A DNA stretch of 64,000 nucleotides from Atherix ibis (lineage: Eukaryota; Arthropoda; Insecta; Diptera; Athericidae), in contig CATQJD010000111.1 of the NCBI GenBank assembly GCA_958298945.1, forward strand, positions 1,054,001 to 1,118,000. Reading direction: 5' to 3'. How positions within the stretch are numbered: the stretch's first letter is position 1; each line of letters opens with the position of its first letter. Position numbers and translations under genes: made by a program. The notes under the pieces were generated by a model that was not told the origin of the DNA, ran no database searches, and saw only the letters and a list, made by a program, of their open reading frames with translations. Below, piece by piece: positions 39,601-54,200 of the stretch.

Positions 39601-41600
39601 AATATGAAGTAGTATGTTTAAGAGGAATATGAAGTAGTATGTTTAAGAGGAATATGAAGTAGTATGTTTAAGAGGAATATGAAGTAGTATGTTTAAGAGG
39701 AATATGAAGTAGTGTATTTAAGAGGAACATGAAATAGTATATTTAAGAGGAATATGAAGGAGTATGTTTAAGAGGAATATGAAGTAGTATGTTTAAGAGG
39801 AATATGAAGTAGTATGTTTAAGAGGAATATGAAGTAGTATGTTTAAGAGGAATATGAAGTAGTATGTTTGAGAGGAATATGAAGTAGTATGTTTAAGAGG
39901 AATATGAAGTAGTATGTTTAAGAGGAATATGAAGTAGTATGTTTAAGCGGAATATGAAGCAGTAAGTTTAAGAGGAATGTGAAGTAGTATATTTAAGAGG
40001 AATATGAAGTAGTATATTCAAGAGGAATATGAAGTAGTATGTTTAAGAGGAATATGAAGTAGTATGTTTAAGAGGAATATGAAGTAGTATGTTTAAGAGG
40101 AATATGAAGTAGTATGTTTAAGAGGAATATGAAGTAGTATGTTTAAGAGGAATATGAAGTAGTATGTTTAAGAGGAATATGGAGTAGTATGTTTGAGAGG
40201 AATATGAAGTAGTATGTTTAAGAGGAATATGAAGTAGTATGTTTAAGAGGAATATGAAGTAGTATTTAAAGAGGAATATGAAGTAATATGTTTAAGAGGA
40301 ATATGAAGTAGTATGTTTAAGAGAAATATGAAGTAGTATGTTTAAGAGGAATATTAAGTAGTAAGTTTAAGAGGAATGTGAAGTAGTATATTTAAGAGGA
40401 ATATGAAGTAGTATATTCAAGAGGAATATGAAGTAGTATGTTTAAAAGGAATATGAAGTAGTATGTTTAAGAGGAATATGAAGTAGTATGTTTAAGAGGA
40501 ATATGAAGTTAAATGTTTAAGATGAAAATGAAGTAGTATATTTAAGAGGATTATGAAGTAGTATGTTTAAGAGGAATATGAAGTGGTATATTTAAGCAGA
40601 ATATGAAGTTATATGTTTAAGAGGAATATGAAGTAGTATGTTTAGGGGAATATGAAGTAGTATGTTTAAGAGGAATATGAAGTAGTATGTTTAAGAGGAA
40701 TATGAAATAGTATGTTTAAGAGTAATATGAAGTAGTATATTTAAGAGGAATATGAAATAGTATATTTAATAGGAATATGAAGTAGTATGTTTAAGAGGAA
40801 TATGAAGTTGTATGTTTAAGAAGAAAATGAAGTAGTATATTTAAGAGGATTATGAAGTAGTATGTTTAAGAGGAATATGAAGTGGTATATTTAAGAGGAA
40901 TATGATGTAGTATGTTTAAGAGGAATATGAAGTAGTATGTTTAAGAGGAATATGAAGTAGTATGTTCAAGAGGAATATGAAGTAGTATGTTTAAGAGTAA
41001 TATGAAGTAGTATGTTTCAAAGGAATATGAAGTGCTATGTTTAAGAGAAATATGAAGTAGTATGCTTAAGAGGAATATGAAGTAGTATATTTAAGAGGAA
41101 TATGAAATAGTATGTTTAAGAGTAATATGAAGCAGTATATTTAAGAGGAATATGAAATAGTATATTTAATAGGAATATGAAGTAGTTTGTTTAAGAGGAA
41201 TATGAAGTTGTATGTTTAAGATGAAAATGAAGTAGTATATTTAAGAGGAATATGAAGTAGCATGTTTAAGAGGAATATGAAGTAGTATGTTTAAGAGGAA
41301 TATGCAGCAGTATATTTAAGAGGAATATGAAGTAGTATATTTAAGAGGAATATGAAGTAGTACGTTTAAGAGGAATATGAAGTAGTATATTTAACAGGAA
41401 TATGAAGTGGTATATTTAAGAGGAATATGAAATAGTATGTTTAAGAGAAATATGAAGTAGTATGTTTAAGAGGAATATGAAGTAGTATGTTTAAGAGGAA
41501 TATGAAGTAGTATGTTTAAGAGGAATATGGAGTCGTATGTTTAAGAGGAATATGAAATAGTATATTTAAGAGGAATATGAAGTAGTATTTTTAAGAGGAA
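30800..41600. repeat. ~2.8-kb satellite block copied ~8 kb apart
   Basis: Two independent markers at 31586 and 31966 recur at 39560 and 39940, both with an offset of 7,974 bp. Further right, TTAAATGTTTAAG recurs at 32534 and about 40505. The small change in offset comes from one-base losses near 40260. Blocks with different marker order lie between, so this is a dispersed rather than simple tandem copy. Confidence 0.72.
34101..36916. repeat. ~1.37-kb satellite block duplicated, 1,450-bp offset
   Basis: Positions ~34101-35466 recur at ~35551-36916, offset 1,450 bp or 58 units. Both copies share rare private variants: TTTAGGAGG before ATGCAGCAG, two TTTATAGGAAATAG units (34525 and 35175 recurring at 35975 and 36625), and AAGGGGAATA at 35221 and 36671. 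I saw no differences between the copies by eye. This is either a very recent duplication or an assembly artefact. Confidence 0.8.
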
Positions 41601-44600
41601 TATGAAGTAGTATATTTAAGAGGAATATGAAGTAGTATGTTTAAGAGGAATATGAAGTAGTATGTTTAAGAGAAATATGAAGTAGTATGTTTAAGAGGAA
41701 TATGAAGTAGTATGTTTAAGAGGAATATGAAGTAGTATGTTTAAGAGGAATATGAAGTAGCATGTTTAAGAGGAATATAAAGTAGTATGTTTAAGAGGAA
41801 TATGATGTAGTATGCTTAAGCGGAATATGAAGAAGTATGCTTAAGAGGAATATGAAGTAGTATATTTAAGAGAAATATGAAGTAGTATATTTAAGAGGAA
41901 TATGAAGTAGTATGTTTAAGAGGAATATGAAGTAGTATGTTTAAGAGGAATATGAAGTTGTATGTTTAAGATGAAAATGAAGTAGTATATTTAAGAGGAT
42001 TATGAAGTAGTATGTTTAAGAGGAATATGAAGTGGTATATTTAAGAGGAATATGAAGTTGTATATTTAAGAGGAATATGAAGTAGTATATTTAAGAGGAA
42101 TATGAAGTAGTATGTTTAAGAGGAATATGAAGTAGTATGTGTAAGAGGAATATGAAGTTGTATATTTAAGAGGAATATGAAGTAGTATATTTAAGATTTA
42201 TAGGAAATAGTATGTTTAAGAGGAATATGAAGTAGTATGTTTAAGAGGAATATGAAGTAGTATATATAAGAGGAATATGAAGTAGTATGTCTAAGAGGAA
42301 TATGAAGTAGTATGTTTAAGAGGAATATGAAGTAGTATGTTTTAGAGGAATATGAAGTAGTATGTTTAAGAGTAATATGAAGTAGTATGTTTAAGAGGAA
42401 TATGAAGTAGTATGTTTAAGAGGAAAATGAAGTAGTATGTTTAAGAGGAATATGAAGTAGTATATTTAAGAGGAATATGAAGTAGTTTATTTAAGAGGAA
42501 TATGAAGTAGTATGTTTAAGAGGAATATGAAGTAGTATGTTTAAGAGAAATATCAAGTATTATATTTAAGAGGAATATGAAGTAGTATATTTAAGAGGAA
42601 TATGAGGTAGTATATTTAAGAGGAATATGAAGTAGTATGTTTAAGAGGAATATGAAGTAGTATGTTTAAGAAGAATATGATGTAGTATGCTTAAGAGGAA
42701 TATGAAGTAGTATGTTTAAGAGGAATATGAAGTAGTATGTCTAAGAGGAATATGAAGTAGTATGTTTAAGAGGAATATGAAGTAGTATATTTAAGAGGAA
42801 TATGAAATAGTATGTTTAAGAGGAATATGAAGTAGTATGTTTAAGAGGAATATGAAGTAGTATGTTTAAGGGTAATATGAAGTAGTATATTTAAGAGGAA
42901 TATGAAATAGTATATTTAATAGGAATATGAAGTAGTATGTTTAAGAGGAATATGAAGTTGTATGTTTAAGATGAAAATGAAGTAGTATATTTAAGAGGAT
43001 TATGAAGTAGTATGTTTAAGAGGAATATGAAGTGGTATATTTAAGAGGAATATGATGTAGTATGTTTAAGAGGAATATGAAGTAGTATGTTTAAGAGGAA
43101 TATGAAGTAGTATGTTCAAGAGGAATATGAAGTAGTATGTTTAAGAGTAATATGAAGTAGTATGTTTCAAAGGAATATGAAGTGCTATGTTTAAGAGAAA
43201 TATGAAGTAGTATGCTTAAGAGGAATATGAAGTAGTATATTTAAGAGGAATATGAAATAGTATGTTTAAGAGTAATATGAAGCAGTATATTTAAGAGGAA
43301 TATGAAATAGTATATTTAATAGGAATATGAAGTAGTTTGTTTAAGAGGAATATGAAGTTGTATGTTTAAGATGAAAATGAAGTAGTATATTTAAGAGGAA
43401 TATGAAGTAGCATGTTTAAGAGGAATATGAAGTAGTATGTTTAAGAGGAATATGCAGCAGTATATTTAAGAGGAAAATGAAGTAGTATATTTAAGAGGAA
43501 TATGAAGTAGTACGTTTAAGAGGAATATGAAGTAGTATATTTAACAGGAATATGAAGTGGTATATTTAAGAGGAATATGAAATAGTATGTTTAAGAGAAA
43601 TATGAAGTAGTATGTTTAAGAGGAATATGAAGTAGTATGTTTAAGAGGAATATGACGTAGTATGATTAAGAGGAATATGGAGTCGTATGTTTAAGAGGAA
43701 TATGAAATAGTATATTTAAGAGGAATATGAAGTAGTATTTTTAAGAGGAATATGAAGTAGTATATTTAAGAGGAATATGAAGTAGTATGTTTAAGAGGAA
43801 TATGAAGTAGTATGTTTAAGAGGAATATGAAGTAGTATGTTTAAGAGGAATATGAAGTAGTATGTTTAAGAGGAATATGAAGTAGTGTGTTTAAGAGGAA
43901 TATGAAGTAGCATGTTTAAGAGGAATATAAAGTAGTATGTTTAAGAGGAATATGATGTAGTATGCTTAAGCGGAATATGAAGAAGTATGCTTAAGAAGAA
44001 TATGAAGTAGTATATTTAAGAGAAATATGAAGTAGTATATTTAAGAGGAATATGAAGTAGTATGTTTAAGAGGAATATGAAGTAGTATGTTTAAGAGGAA
44101 TATGAAGTTGTATGTTTAAGATGAAAATGAAGTAGTATATTTAAGAGGATTATGAAGTAGTATGTTTAAGAGGAATATGAAGTGGTATATTTAAGAGGAA
44201 TATGAAGTTGTATATTTAAGAGGAATATGAAGTAGTATATTTAAGAGGAATATGAAGTAGTATGTTTAAGAGGAATATGAAGTAGTATGTGTAAGAGGAA
44301 TATGAAGTTGTATATTTAAGAGGAATATGAAGTAGTATATTTAAGATTTATAGGAAATAGTATGTTTAAGAGGAATATGAAGTAGTATGTTTAAGAGGAA
44401 TATGAAGTAGTATATTTAAGAGGAATATGAAGTAGTATGTCTAAGAGGAATATGAAGTAGTATGTTTAAGAGGAATATGAAGTAGTATGTTTTAGAGGAA
44501 TATGAAGTAGTATGTTTAAGAGTAATATGAAGTAATATGTTTAAGAGGAATATGAAGTAGTATGTTTAAGAGGAAAATGAAGTAGTATGTTTAAGAGGAA

Positions 44601-44700
44601 TATGAAGTAGTATATTTAAGAGGAATATGAAGTAGTTTATTTAAGAGGAATATGAAGTAGTATGTTTAAGAGGAATATGAAGTAGTATGTTTAAGAGAAA
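40710..44700. repeat. ~1.84-kb satellite block in tandem, 2,150-bp offset
   Basis: Positions ~40710-42550 recur at ~42860-44700. Markers share an exact 2,150-bp offset: TATGTTTCAAAGG (41011 and 43161), GAAATAGTATATTTAATAGG (40754 and 42904), and the TTTATAGG unit (42196 and 44346). This is the same 86-unit period seen between 27011 and 29161. Confidence 0.8.
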
Positions 44701-47700
44701 TATGAAGTAGTATGTTTAAGAGGAATATGAAGTAGTATGTTTAAGAGGAAAATGAAGTAGTATGTTTAAGAGGAATATGAAGTAGTATATTTAAGAGGAA
44801 TATGAAGTAGTTTATTTAAGAGGAATATGAAGTAGTATGTTTAAGAGGAATATGAAGTAGTATGTTTAAGAGAAATATGAAGTATTATATTTAAGAGGAA
44901 TATGAAGTAGTATATTTAAGAGGAATATGAGGTAGTTTATTTAAGAGAAATATGAAGTAGTATGTTTAAGAGGAATATGAAGTAGTATGTTTAAGAAGAA
45001 TATGATGTAGTATGCTTAAGAGGAATATGAAGTAGTATGTTTAAGAGAAATATGAAGTAGTATGTTTAAGAGGAATATGAAGTAGTATGTTTAAGAGGAA
45101 TATGAAGTAGTATATTTAAGAGGAATATGAAATAGTATGTTTAAGAGGAATATGAAGTAGTATGTTTAAGAGGAATATGAAGTAGTATGTTTAAGAGGAA
45201 TATGAAGTAGTATGTTTAAGAGGAATATGCAGTAGTATGTTTAAGAGGAATATGAAGTAGTATGTTTAAGAGGAATATGAAGTAGTATGTTTAAGAGGAA
45301 TATGAAGTAGTATGTTTAAGAGGAATATGAAGTAGTATTTTAAAGAGGAATATGAAGTAATATGTTTAAGAGGAATATGAAGTAGTATGTTTAAGAGAAA
45401 TATGAAGTAGTATGTTTAAGAGGAATATGAAGTAGTAAGTTTAAGAGGAATGTGAAGTAGTATATTTAAGAGGAATATGTAGTAGTATATTCAAGAGGAA
45501 TATGAAGTAGTATGTTAAGAGGAATATGAAGTAGTATGTTTAAGAGGAATATGAAGTAGTATGTTTAAGAGGAATATGAAGTAGTATGTTTAAGAGGAAT
45601 ATGAAGTAGTATGTTTAAGAGGAATATGAAGTAGTATGTTTAAGAGGAATATGAAGTAGTATGTTTAAGAGGAATATTAAGTAGTATGTTTAAGAGGAAT
45701 ATGAAGTAGTATATTTAAGGGGAATATGAAATAGTATATTTAAGAGGAATATGAAGTAGTATGTTTAAGAGGAATATGAAGTAGTATGTTTAAGAGGAAT
45801 ATGAAGTAGTATGTTTAAGAGGAATATGAAGTAGTATGTTTAAGAGGAATATGAAGTAGTATGTTTAAGAGGAATATGAAGTAGTAAGTTTAAGAGGAAT
45901 GTGAAGTAATATATTTAAGAGGAATATGAAGTAGTATATTCAAGAGGAATATGAAGTAGTATGTTTAAGAGGAATATGAAGTAGTATGTTTAAGAGGAAT
46001 ATGAAGTAGTATGTTTAAGAAGAATATAATGTAGTACGCTTAAGAGGAATATGAAGTAGTATGTTTAAGAGGAATATGTAGTAGTATGTTTAAGAGGAAT
46101 ATGAAGTAGTATGTTTAAGAGGAATATGAAGTAGTATGTTTAAGAGGAATATGAAGTAGTATGTTTAAGATGAAAATGAAGTAGTATATTTAAGAGGATT
46201 ATGAAGTGGTATATTTAAGAGGAATATGAAGTAGTATGTTTAAGAGGAATATGAAGTAGTATGTTAAAGAGGAATATGAAGTAATATATTTAAGAGGAAT
46301 ATGAAGTAGTATGTTTAAGAGGAATATGAAGTAATATGTTTAAGAGGAATATGAAATAGTAAGTTTAAGAGGAATATGAAGTAGTATGTTTAAGAGGAAT
46401 ATGAAGTAGTATATTTAAGGGGAATATGAAGTAGCATGTTTAAGAGGAATATGAAGTAGTATGTTTAAGAGGAATATGAAGTAGTATGTTTAAGAGGAAT
46501 ATGAAGTAGTATGTTTAAGAGGAATATGAAATAGTATGTTTGAGAGGAATATGAAGTAGTATACTTAAGAGGAATATGAAATAGTATATTTAAGTAGAAT
46601 ATGAAGTTGTATATATAAGAGGAATATGAAGTAGTATGTTTAAGAGGAATATGAAGTAGTATGTTTTAGAGGAATATGAAGTAGTATGTTTAAGAGGAAT
46701 ATGAAGTAGTATGTTTAAGAGGAATATGAAGTAGTATGTTTAAAAGGAATATGAAGTTGTATATTTAAGAGGAATATGAAGTAGTATGTTTAAGAGGAAT
46801 ATGAAGTAGTATGTATGAGAGGAATATGAAGTAGTATATGTAAGAGGAATATGAAATAGTATATTTAAGAGGAATATGAAGTTGTATATATAAGAGGAAT
46901 ATGAAGTAGTATGTTTAAGAGGAATATGAAGTAGTATGTTTAAGAGGAATATGAAGTAGTATGTTTAAGAGGAATATGAAGTAGTATGTTTAAGAGGAAT
47001 ATGAAGTAGTATGTTTAAGAGGAATATGAAGTTGTATATTTAAGAGGAATATGAAGTAGTATGTTTAAGAGGAATATGAAGTAATATATTTAAGAGGAAT
47101 ATGAAGCATTATGTTTAAGAGGAATATGAAGTAGTATATTTAAGAGGAATATGAAGTAGTATGTTTAAGAGGAATATGAAGTAGTATGTTTATGAGAAAT
47201 ATAAAGTAGTATATTTAAGAGGAATATGAAGTAGTATATTTAAGAGGAATATGAAGTAGTATATTTAAGAGGAATATGAAGTAGTATGTTTAAGAGGAAT
47301 ATGAAGTTGTATGTTTAAGAAGAATATGATGTAGTATGCTTAAGAGGAATATGAAGTAGTATGTTTAAGAGGAATATGAAGTAGTATGTTTAAGAGGAAT
47401 ATGAAGTAGTATGTTTAAGAGGAATATGATGTAGTATGTTTAAGAGGAATATGAAGTAGTATGTTTAAGATGAAAATGAAGTAGTATATTTAAGAGGATT
47501 ATGAAGTGGTATGTTTAAGAGGAATATGAAGTAGTATATTTAAGAGGAATATAAAGTAGTATATTTAAGAGGAATATGAAGTATTATATTTAAGAGGAAT
47601 ATGAAGTAGTATGTTTAAGAGGAATATGAAGTAGTACATTTAAGAGGAATATGAAGTAGTATGTTTAAGAGGAATATGAAGTAGTATGTTTAAGAGGAAT

Positions 47701-50700
47701 ATGAAGTAGTATGTTTAAGAGGAATATGAAGTAGTATGTTTAAGAGGAATATGAAGTAGTATGTTTAAGAGGAATATAAAGTAGCATGTTTAAGAGGAAT
47801 ATAAAGTAGTATGTTTAAGAGGAATATGATGTAGTACGTTTAAGAGGAATATGAAGTAGTATATTTAACAGGAATATGAAGTGGTATATTTAAGAGGAAT
47901 ATGAAATAGTATGTTTAAGAGAAATATGAAGTAGTATGTTTAAGAGGAATATGAAGTAGTATGTTTAAGAGGAATATGAAGTAGTATGTTTAAGAGGAAT
48001 ATGGAGTCGTATGTTTAAGAGGAATATGAAATAGTATATTTAAGAGGAATATGAAGTAGTATTTTTAAGAGGAATATGAAGTAGTATATTTAAGAGGAAT
48101 ATGAAGTAGTATGTTTAAGAGGAATATGAAGTAGTATGTTTAAGAGGAATATGAAGTAGTATGTTTAAGAGGAATATGAAGTAGTATGTTTAAGAGGAAT
48201 ATGAAGTAGTATGTTTAAGAGGAATATGAAGTAGCATGTTTAAGAGGAATATAAAGTAGTATGTTTAAGAGGAATATGATGTAGTATGCTTAAGCGGAAT
48301 ATGAAGAAGTATGCTTAAGAGGAATATGAAGTAGTATATTTAAGAGAAATATGAAGTAGTATATTTAAGAGGAATATGAAGTAGTATGTTTAAGAGGAAT
48401 AAGAAGTAGTATGTTTAAGAGGAATATGAAGTTGTATGTTTAAGATGAAAATGAAGTAGTATATTTAAGAGGATTATGAAGTAGTATGTTTAAGAGGAAT
48501 ATGAAGTGGTATATTTAAGAGGAATATGAAGTTGTATATTTAAGAGGAATATGAAGTAGTATATTTAAGAGGAATATGAAGTAGTATGTTTAAGAGGAAT
48601 ATGAAGTAGTATGTGTAAGAGGAATATGAAGTTGTATATTTAAGAGGAATATGAAGTAGTATATTTAAGATTTATAGGAAATAGTATGTTTAAGAGGAAT
48701 ATGAAGTAGTATGTTTAAGAGGAATATGAAGTAGTATATTTAAGAGGAATATGAAGTAGTATGTCTAAGAGGAATATGAAGTAGTATGTTTAAGAGGAAT
48801 ATGAAGTAGTATGTTTTAGAGGAATATGAAGTAGTATGTTTAAGAGTAATATGAAGTAGTATGTTTAAGAGGAATATGAAGTAGTATGTTTAAGAGGAAA
48901 ATGAAGTAGTATGTTTAAGAGGAATATGAAGTAGTATATTTAAGAGGAATATGAAGTAGTTTATTTAAGAGGAATATGAAGTAGTATGTTTAAGAGGAAT
49001 ATGAAGTAGTATGTTTAAGAGAAATATGAAGTATTATATTTAAGAGGAATATGAAGTAGTATATTTAAGAGGAATATGAGGTAGTATATTTAAGAGGAAT
49101 ATGAAGTAGTATGTTTAAGAGGAATATGAAGTAGTATGTTTAAGAAGAATATGATGTAGTATGCTTAAGAGGAATATGAAGTAGTATGTTTAAGAGGAAT
49201 ATGAAGTAGTATGTTTAAGAGGAATATGAAGTAGTATGTTTAAGAGGAATATGAAGTAGTATATTTAAGAGGAATATGAAATAGTATGTTTAAGAGGAAT
49301 ATGAAGTAGTATGTTTAAGAGGAATATGAAGTAGTATGTTTAAGAGGAATATGAAGTAGTATGTTTAAGAGGAATATGCAGTAGTATGTTTAAGAGGAAT
49401 ATGAAGTAGTATGTTTAAGAGGAATATGAAGTAGTATGTTTAAGAGGAATATGAAGTAGTATGTTTAAGAGGAATATGAAGTAGTATTTTAAAGAGGAAT
49501 ATGAAGTAATATGTTTAAGAGGAATATGAAGTAGTATGTTTAAGAGAAATATGAAGTAGTATGTTTAAGAGGAATATGAAGTAGTAAGTTTAAGAGGAAT
49601 GTGAAGTAGTATATTTAAGAGGAATATGTAGTAGTATATTCAAGAGGAATATGAAGTAGTATGTTTAAGAGGAATATGAAGTAGTATGTTTAAGAGGAAT
49701 ATGAAGTAGTATGTTTAAGAGGAATATGAAGTAGTATGTTTAAGAGGAATATGAAGTAGTATGTTTAAGAGGAATATGAAGTAGTATGTTTAAGAGGAAT
49801 ATGAAGTAGTATGTTTAAGAGGAATATTAAGTAGTATGTTTAAGAGGAATATGAAGTAGTATATTTAAGGGGAATATGAAATAGTATATTTAAGAGGAAT
49901 ATGAAGTAGTATGTTTAAGAGGAATATTAAGTAGTATGTTTAAGAGGAATATGAAGTAGTATGTTTAAGAGGAATATGAAGTAGTATGTTTAAGAGGAAT
50001 ATGAAGTAGTATGTTTAAGAGGAATATGAAGTAGTAAGTTTAAGAGGAATGTGAAGTAATATATTTAAGAGGAATATGAAGTAGTAAATTCAAGAGGAAT
50101 ATGAAGTAGTATGTTTAAGAGGAATATGAAGTAGTATGTTTAAGAGGAATATGAAGTAGTATGTTTAAGAGGAATATGAAGTAGTATGTTTAAGATGAAA
50201 ATGAAGTAGTATATTTAAGAGGATTATGAAGTGGTATATTTAAGAGGAATATGAAGTAGTATGTTTAAGAGGAATATGAAGTAGTATGTTAAAGAGGAAT
50301 ATGAAGTAATATATTTAAGAGGAATATGAAGTAGTATGTTTAAGAGGAATATGAAGTAATATGTTTAAGAGGAATATGAAATAGTAAGTTTAAGAGGAAT
50401 ATGAAGTAGTATGTTTAAGAGGAATATGAAGTAGTATATTTAAGGGGAATATGAAGTAGGATGTTTAAGAGGAATATGAAGTAGTATGTTTAAGAGGAAT
50501 ATGAAGTAGTATGTTTAAGAGGAATATGAAGTAGTATGTTTAAGAGGAATATGAAGTAGTATGTTTGAGAGGAATATGAAGTAGTATATTTAAGAGGAAT
50601 ATGAAGTAGTATATTTAAGAAGAATATGAAGTTGTATATATAAGAGGAATATGAAGTAGTATGTTTAAGAGGAATATGAAGTAGTATGTTTTAGAGGAAT

Positions 50701-51200
50701 ATGAAGTAGTATGTTTAAGAGGAATATGAAGTAGTATGTTTAAGAGGAATATGAAGTAGTATGTTTAAAAGGAATATGAAGTTGTATATTTAAGAGGAAT
50801 ATGAAGTAGTATGTTTAAGAGGAATATGAAGTAGTATGTATGAGAGGAATATGAAGTAGTATATGAAAGAGGAATATGAAATAGTATATTTAAGAGGAAT
50901 ATGAAGTTGTATATATAAGAGGAATATGAAGTAGTATGTTTAAGAGGAATATGAAGTAGTATGTTTAAGAGGAATATGAAGTAGTATGTTTAAGAGGAAT
51001 ATGAAGTAGTATGTTTAAGAGGAATATGAAGTAGTATGTTTAAGAGGAATATGAAGTTGTATATTTAAGAGGAATATGAAGTAGTATGTTTAAGAGGAAT
51101 ATGAAGTTGTATGTTTAAGAAGAATATGATGTAGTATGCTTAAGAGGAATATGAAGTAGTATGTTTAAGAGGAATATGAAGTAGTATGTTTAAGAGGAAT
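42860..51200. repeat. ~4-kb segmental duplication within the satellite
   Basis: Much of 42.9-47.0 kb recurs at 47.1-51.1 kb. Marker offsets are 4,324 (GTACG at 43511 and 47835), 4,149 (ATATGCAG at 45223 and 49372), 4,150 (AAGGGG at 45717 and 49867), and 4,025 (GTATGTATGAGAGG near 46811 and 50836). The steps equal whole-unit indels. One is a 175-bp (7-unit) tandem duplication at ~44571-44920 found only in the first copy; the other is a 125-bp loss. A single-base step comes from the 24-bp unit near 45515. Confidence 0.78.
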
Positions 51201-54200
51201 ATGAAGTAGTATGTTTAAGAGGAATATGATGTAGTATGTTTAAGAGGAATATGAAGTAGTATGTTTAAGATGAAAATGAAGTAGTATATTTAAGAGGATT
51301 ATGAAGTGGTATGTTTAAGAGGAATATGAAGTAGTATATTTAAGAGGAATATAAAGTAGTATATTTAAGAGGAATATGAAGTATTATATTTAAGAGGAAT
51401 ATGAAGTAGTATGTTTAAGAGGAATATGAAGTAGTATATTTAAGAGGAATATGAAGTAGTATGTTTAAGAGGAATATGAAGTAGTATGTTTAAGAGGAAT
51501 ATGAAGTAGTATATTTAAGAGGAATATGAAGTAGTATATTTAAGATTTATATGAAATAGTATGTTTAAGAGGAATATGAAGTAGTATGTTTAAGAGGAAT
51601 ATGAAGTAGTATATTTAAGAGGAATTTGAAGTAGTTTGTCTAAGAGGAATATGAAGTAGTATGTTTAAGAGGAATATGAAGTAGTATGTTTAAGAGGAAT
51701 ATGAAGTAGTATGTTTAAGAGTAATATGAAGTAGTATGATTAAGAGTAATTTGAAATAGTATGTTTGAGAGGAATATGAAGTAATATATTTAAGAGGAAA
51801 ATGAAGTAGTATGTTTTAGAGGAATATGAAGTAGTATGTTTAAGAGGAATATGAAGAAGTATGTTTAAGAGAAATATGAAGTAGTATATTTAAGAGGAAT
51901 ATGAAGTAGTATATTTAAGAGGAATATGAAGTAGTATTTTTAAGAGGAATATGAAGTAGTCTGTTTAAGAGGAATATGAAGTAGTATATTTAAGAAGAAT
52001 ATGATGTAGTATGCTTAAGAAGAATATGAAGTAGTATGTTTAAGAGGAATATGAAGTAGTATGTTTAAGAGGAATATGAAGTAGTATGTTTAAGAGAAAT
52101 ATGAAGTAGTATGATTAAGAGGAATATGAAGTAGTATGTTTAAGATGAAAATGAAGTAGTATATTTAAGAGGATTATGAAGTGGTTTGTTTAAGAGGAAT
52201 ATGAAGTAATATATTTAAGAGGAATATAAAGTAGTATATTTAAGAGGAATATGAAGTATTATATTTAAGAGGAATATGAAATAGTATTTTTAAGAGGAAT
52301 ATGAAGTAGTATGTTTAAGAGGAATATGAAGTAGTATATTTAAGAGGAATATAAAGTAGTATATTTAAGAGGAATATGAAGTATTATATTTAAGAGGAAT
52401 ATGAAGTAGTATGTTTAAGAGGAATATGAAGTAGAATGTTTAAGAGGAATATGAAGTAGTATATTTAAGAGGAATATGAAATAGTATATTTAAGAGGAAT
52501 ATGAAGTAGTATGTTTATGAGAAATATAAAGTAGTATATTTAAGAGGAATATGAAGTAGTATATTTAAGAGGAATATGAAGTAGTATATTTAAGAGGAAT
52601 ATGAAGTAGTATGTTTAAGAGGAATATGAAGTTGTATGTTTAAGAAGAATATGATGTAGTATGCTTAAGAGGAATATGAAGTAGTATGTTTAAGAGGAAT
52701 ATGAAGTAGTATGTTTAAGAGGAATATGAAGTAGTATGTTTAAGAGGAATATGATGTAGTATGTTTAAGAGGAATATGAAGTAGTATGTTTAAGATGAAA
52801 ATGAAGTAGTATATTTAAGAGGATTATGAAGTGGTATGTTTAAGAGGAATATGAAGTAGTATATTTAAGAGGAATATAAAGTAGTATATTTAAGAGGAAT
52901 ATGAAGTATTATATTTAAGAGGAATATGAAGTAGTATGTTTAAGAGGAATATGAAGTAGTATATTTAAGAGGAATATGAAGTAGTATGTTTAAGAGGAAT
53001 ATGAAGTAGTATGTTTAAGAGGAATATGAAGTAGTATATTTAAGAGGAATATGAAGTAGTATATTTAAGATTTATATGAAATAGTATGTTTAAGAGGAAT
53101 ATGAAGTAGTATGTTTAAGAGGAATATGAAGTAGTATATATAAGAGGAATTTGAAGTAGTTTGTCTAAGAGGAATATGAAGTAGTATGTTTAAGAGGAAT
53201 ATGAAGTAGTATGTTTAAGAGGAATATGAAGTAGTATGTTTAAGAGTAATATGAAGTAGTATGATTAAGAGTAATTTGAAATAGTATGTTTGAGAGGAAT
53301 ATGAAGTAATATATTTAAGAGGAATATGAAGTAGTATGTTTTAGAGGAATATGAAGTAGTATGTTTAAGAGGAATATGAAGAAGTATGTTTAAGAGATAT
53401 ATGAAATAGTATATTTAAGAGGAATATGAAGTAGTATATTTAAGAGGAATATGAAGTAGTATTTTTAAGAGGAATATGAAGTAGTCTGTTTAAGAGGAAT
53501 ATGAAGTAGTATATTTAAGAAGAATATGATGTAGTATGCTTAAGAAGAATATGAAGTAGTATGTTTAAGAGGAATATGAATTAGTATGTTTAAGAGGAAT
53601 ATGAAGTAGTATGTTTAAGAGAAATATGAAGTAGTATGATTAAGAGGAATATGAAGTAGTATGTTTAAGATGAAAATGAAGTAGTATATTTAAGAGGATT
53701 ATGAAGTGGTTTGTTTAAGAGGAATATGAAGTAATATATTTAAGAGGAATATAAAGTAGTATATTTAAGAGGAATATGAAGTATTATATTTAAGAGGAAT
53801 ATGAAATAGTATTTTTAAGAGGAATATGAAGTAGTATGTTTAAGAGGAATATGAAGTAGTATATTTAAGAGGAATATAAAGTAGTATATTTAAGAGGAAT
53901 ATGAAGTATTATATTTAAGAGGAATATGAAGTAGTATGTTTAAGAGGAATATGAAGTAGAATGTTTAAGAGGAATATGAAGTAGTATATTTAAGAGGAAT
54001 ATGAAATAGTATATTTAAGAGGAATATGAAGTAGTATGTTTAAGAGGAATATGAAGTAGTATGTTTAAGAGGAATATGAAGTAGTATATTTAAGCTGAAT
54101 ATGAATTAGTATGTTTAAGAGGAATATGAAGTAGTATGTTAAAGAGGAATATGAAGTAATATGTTTAAGAGGAATATGAAGTAGTATGTTTAAGAGGACT

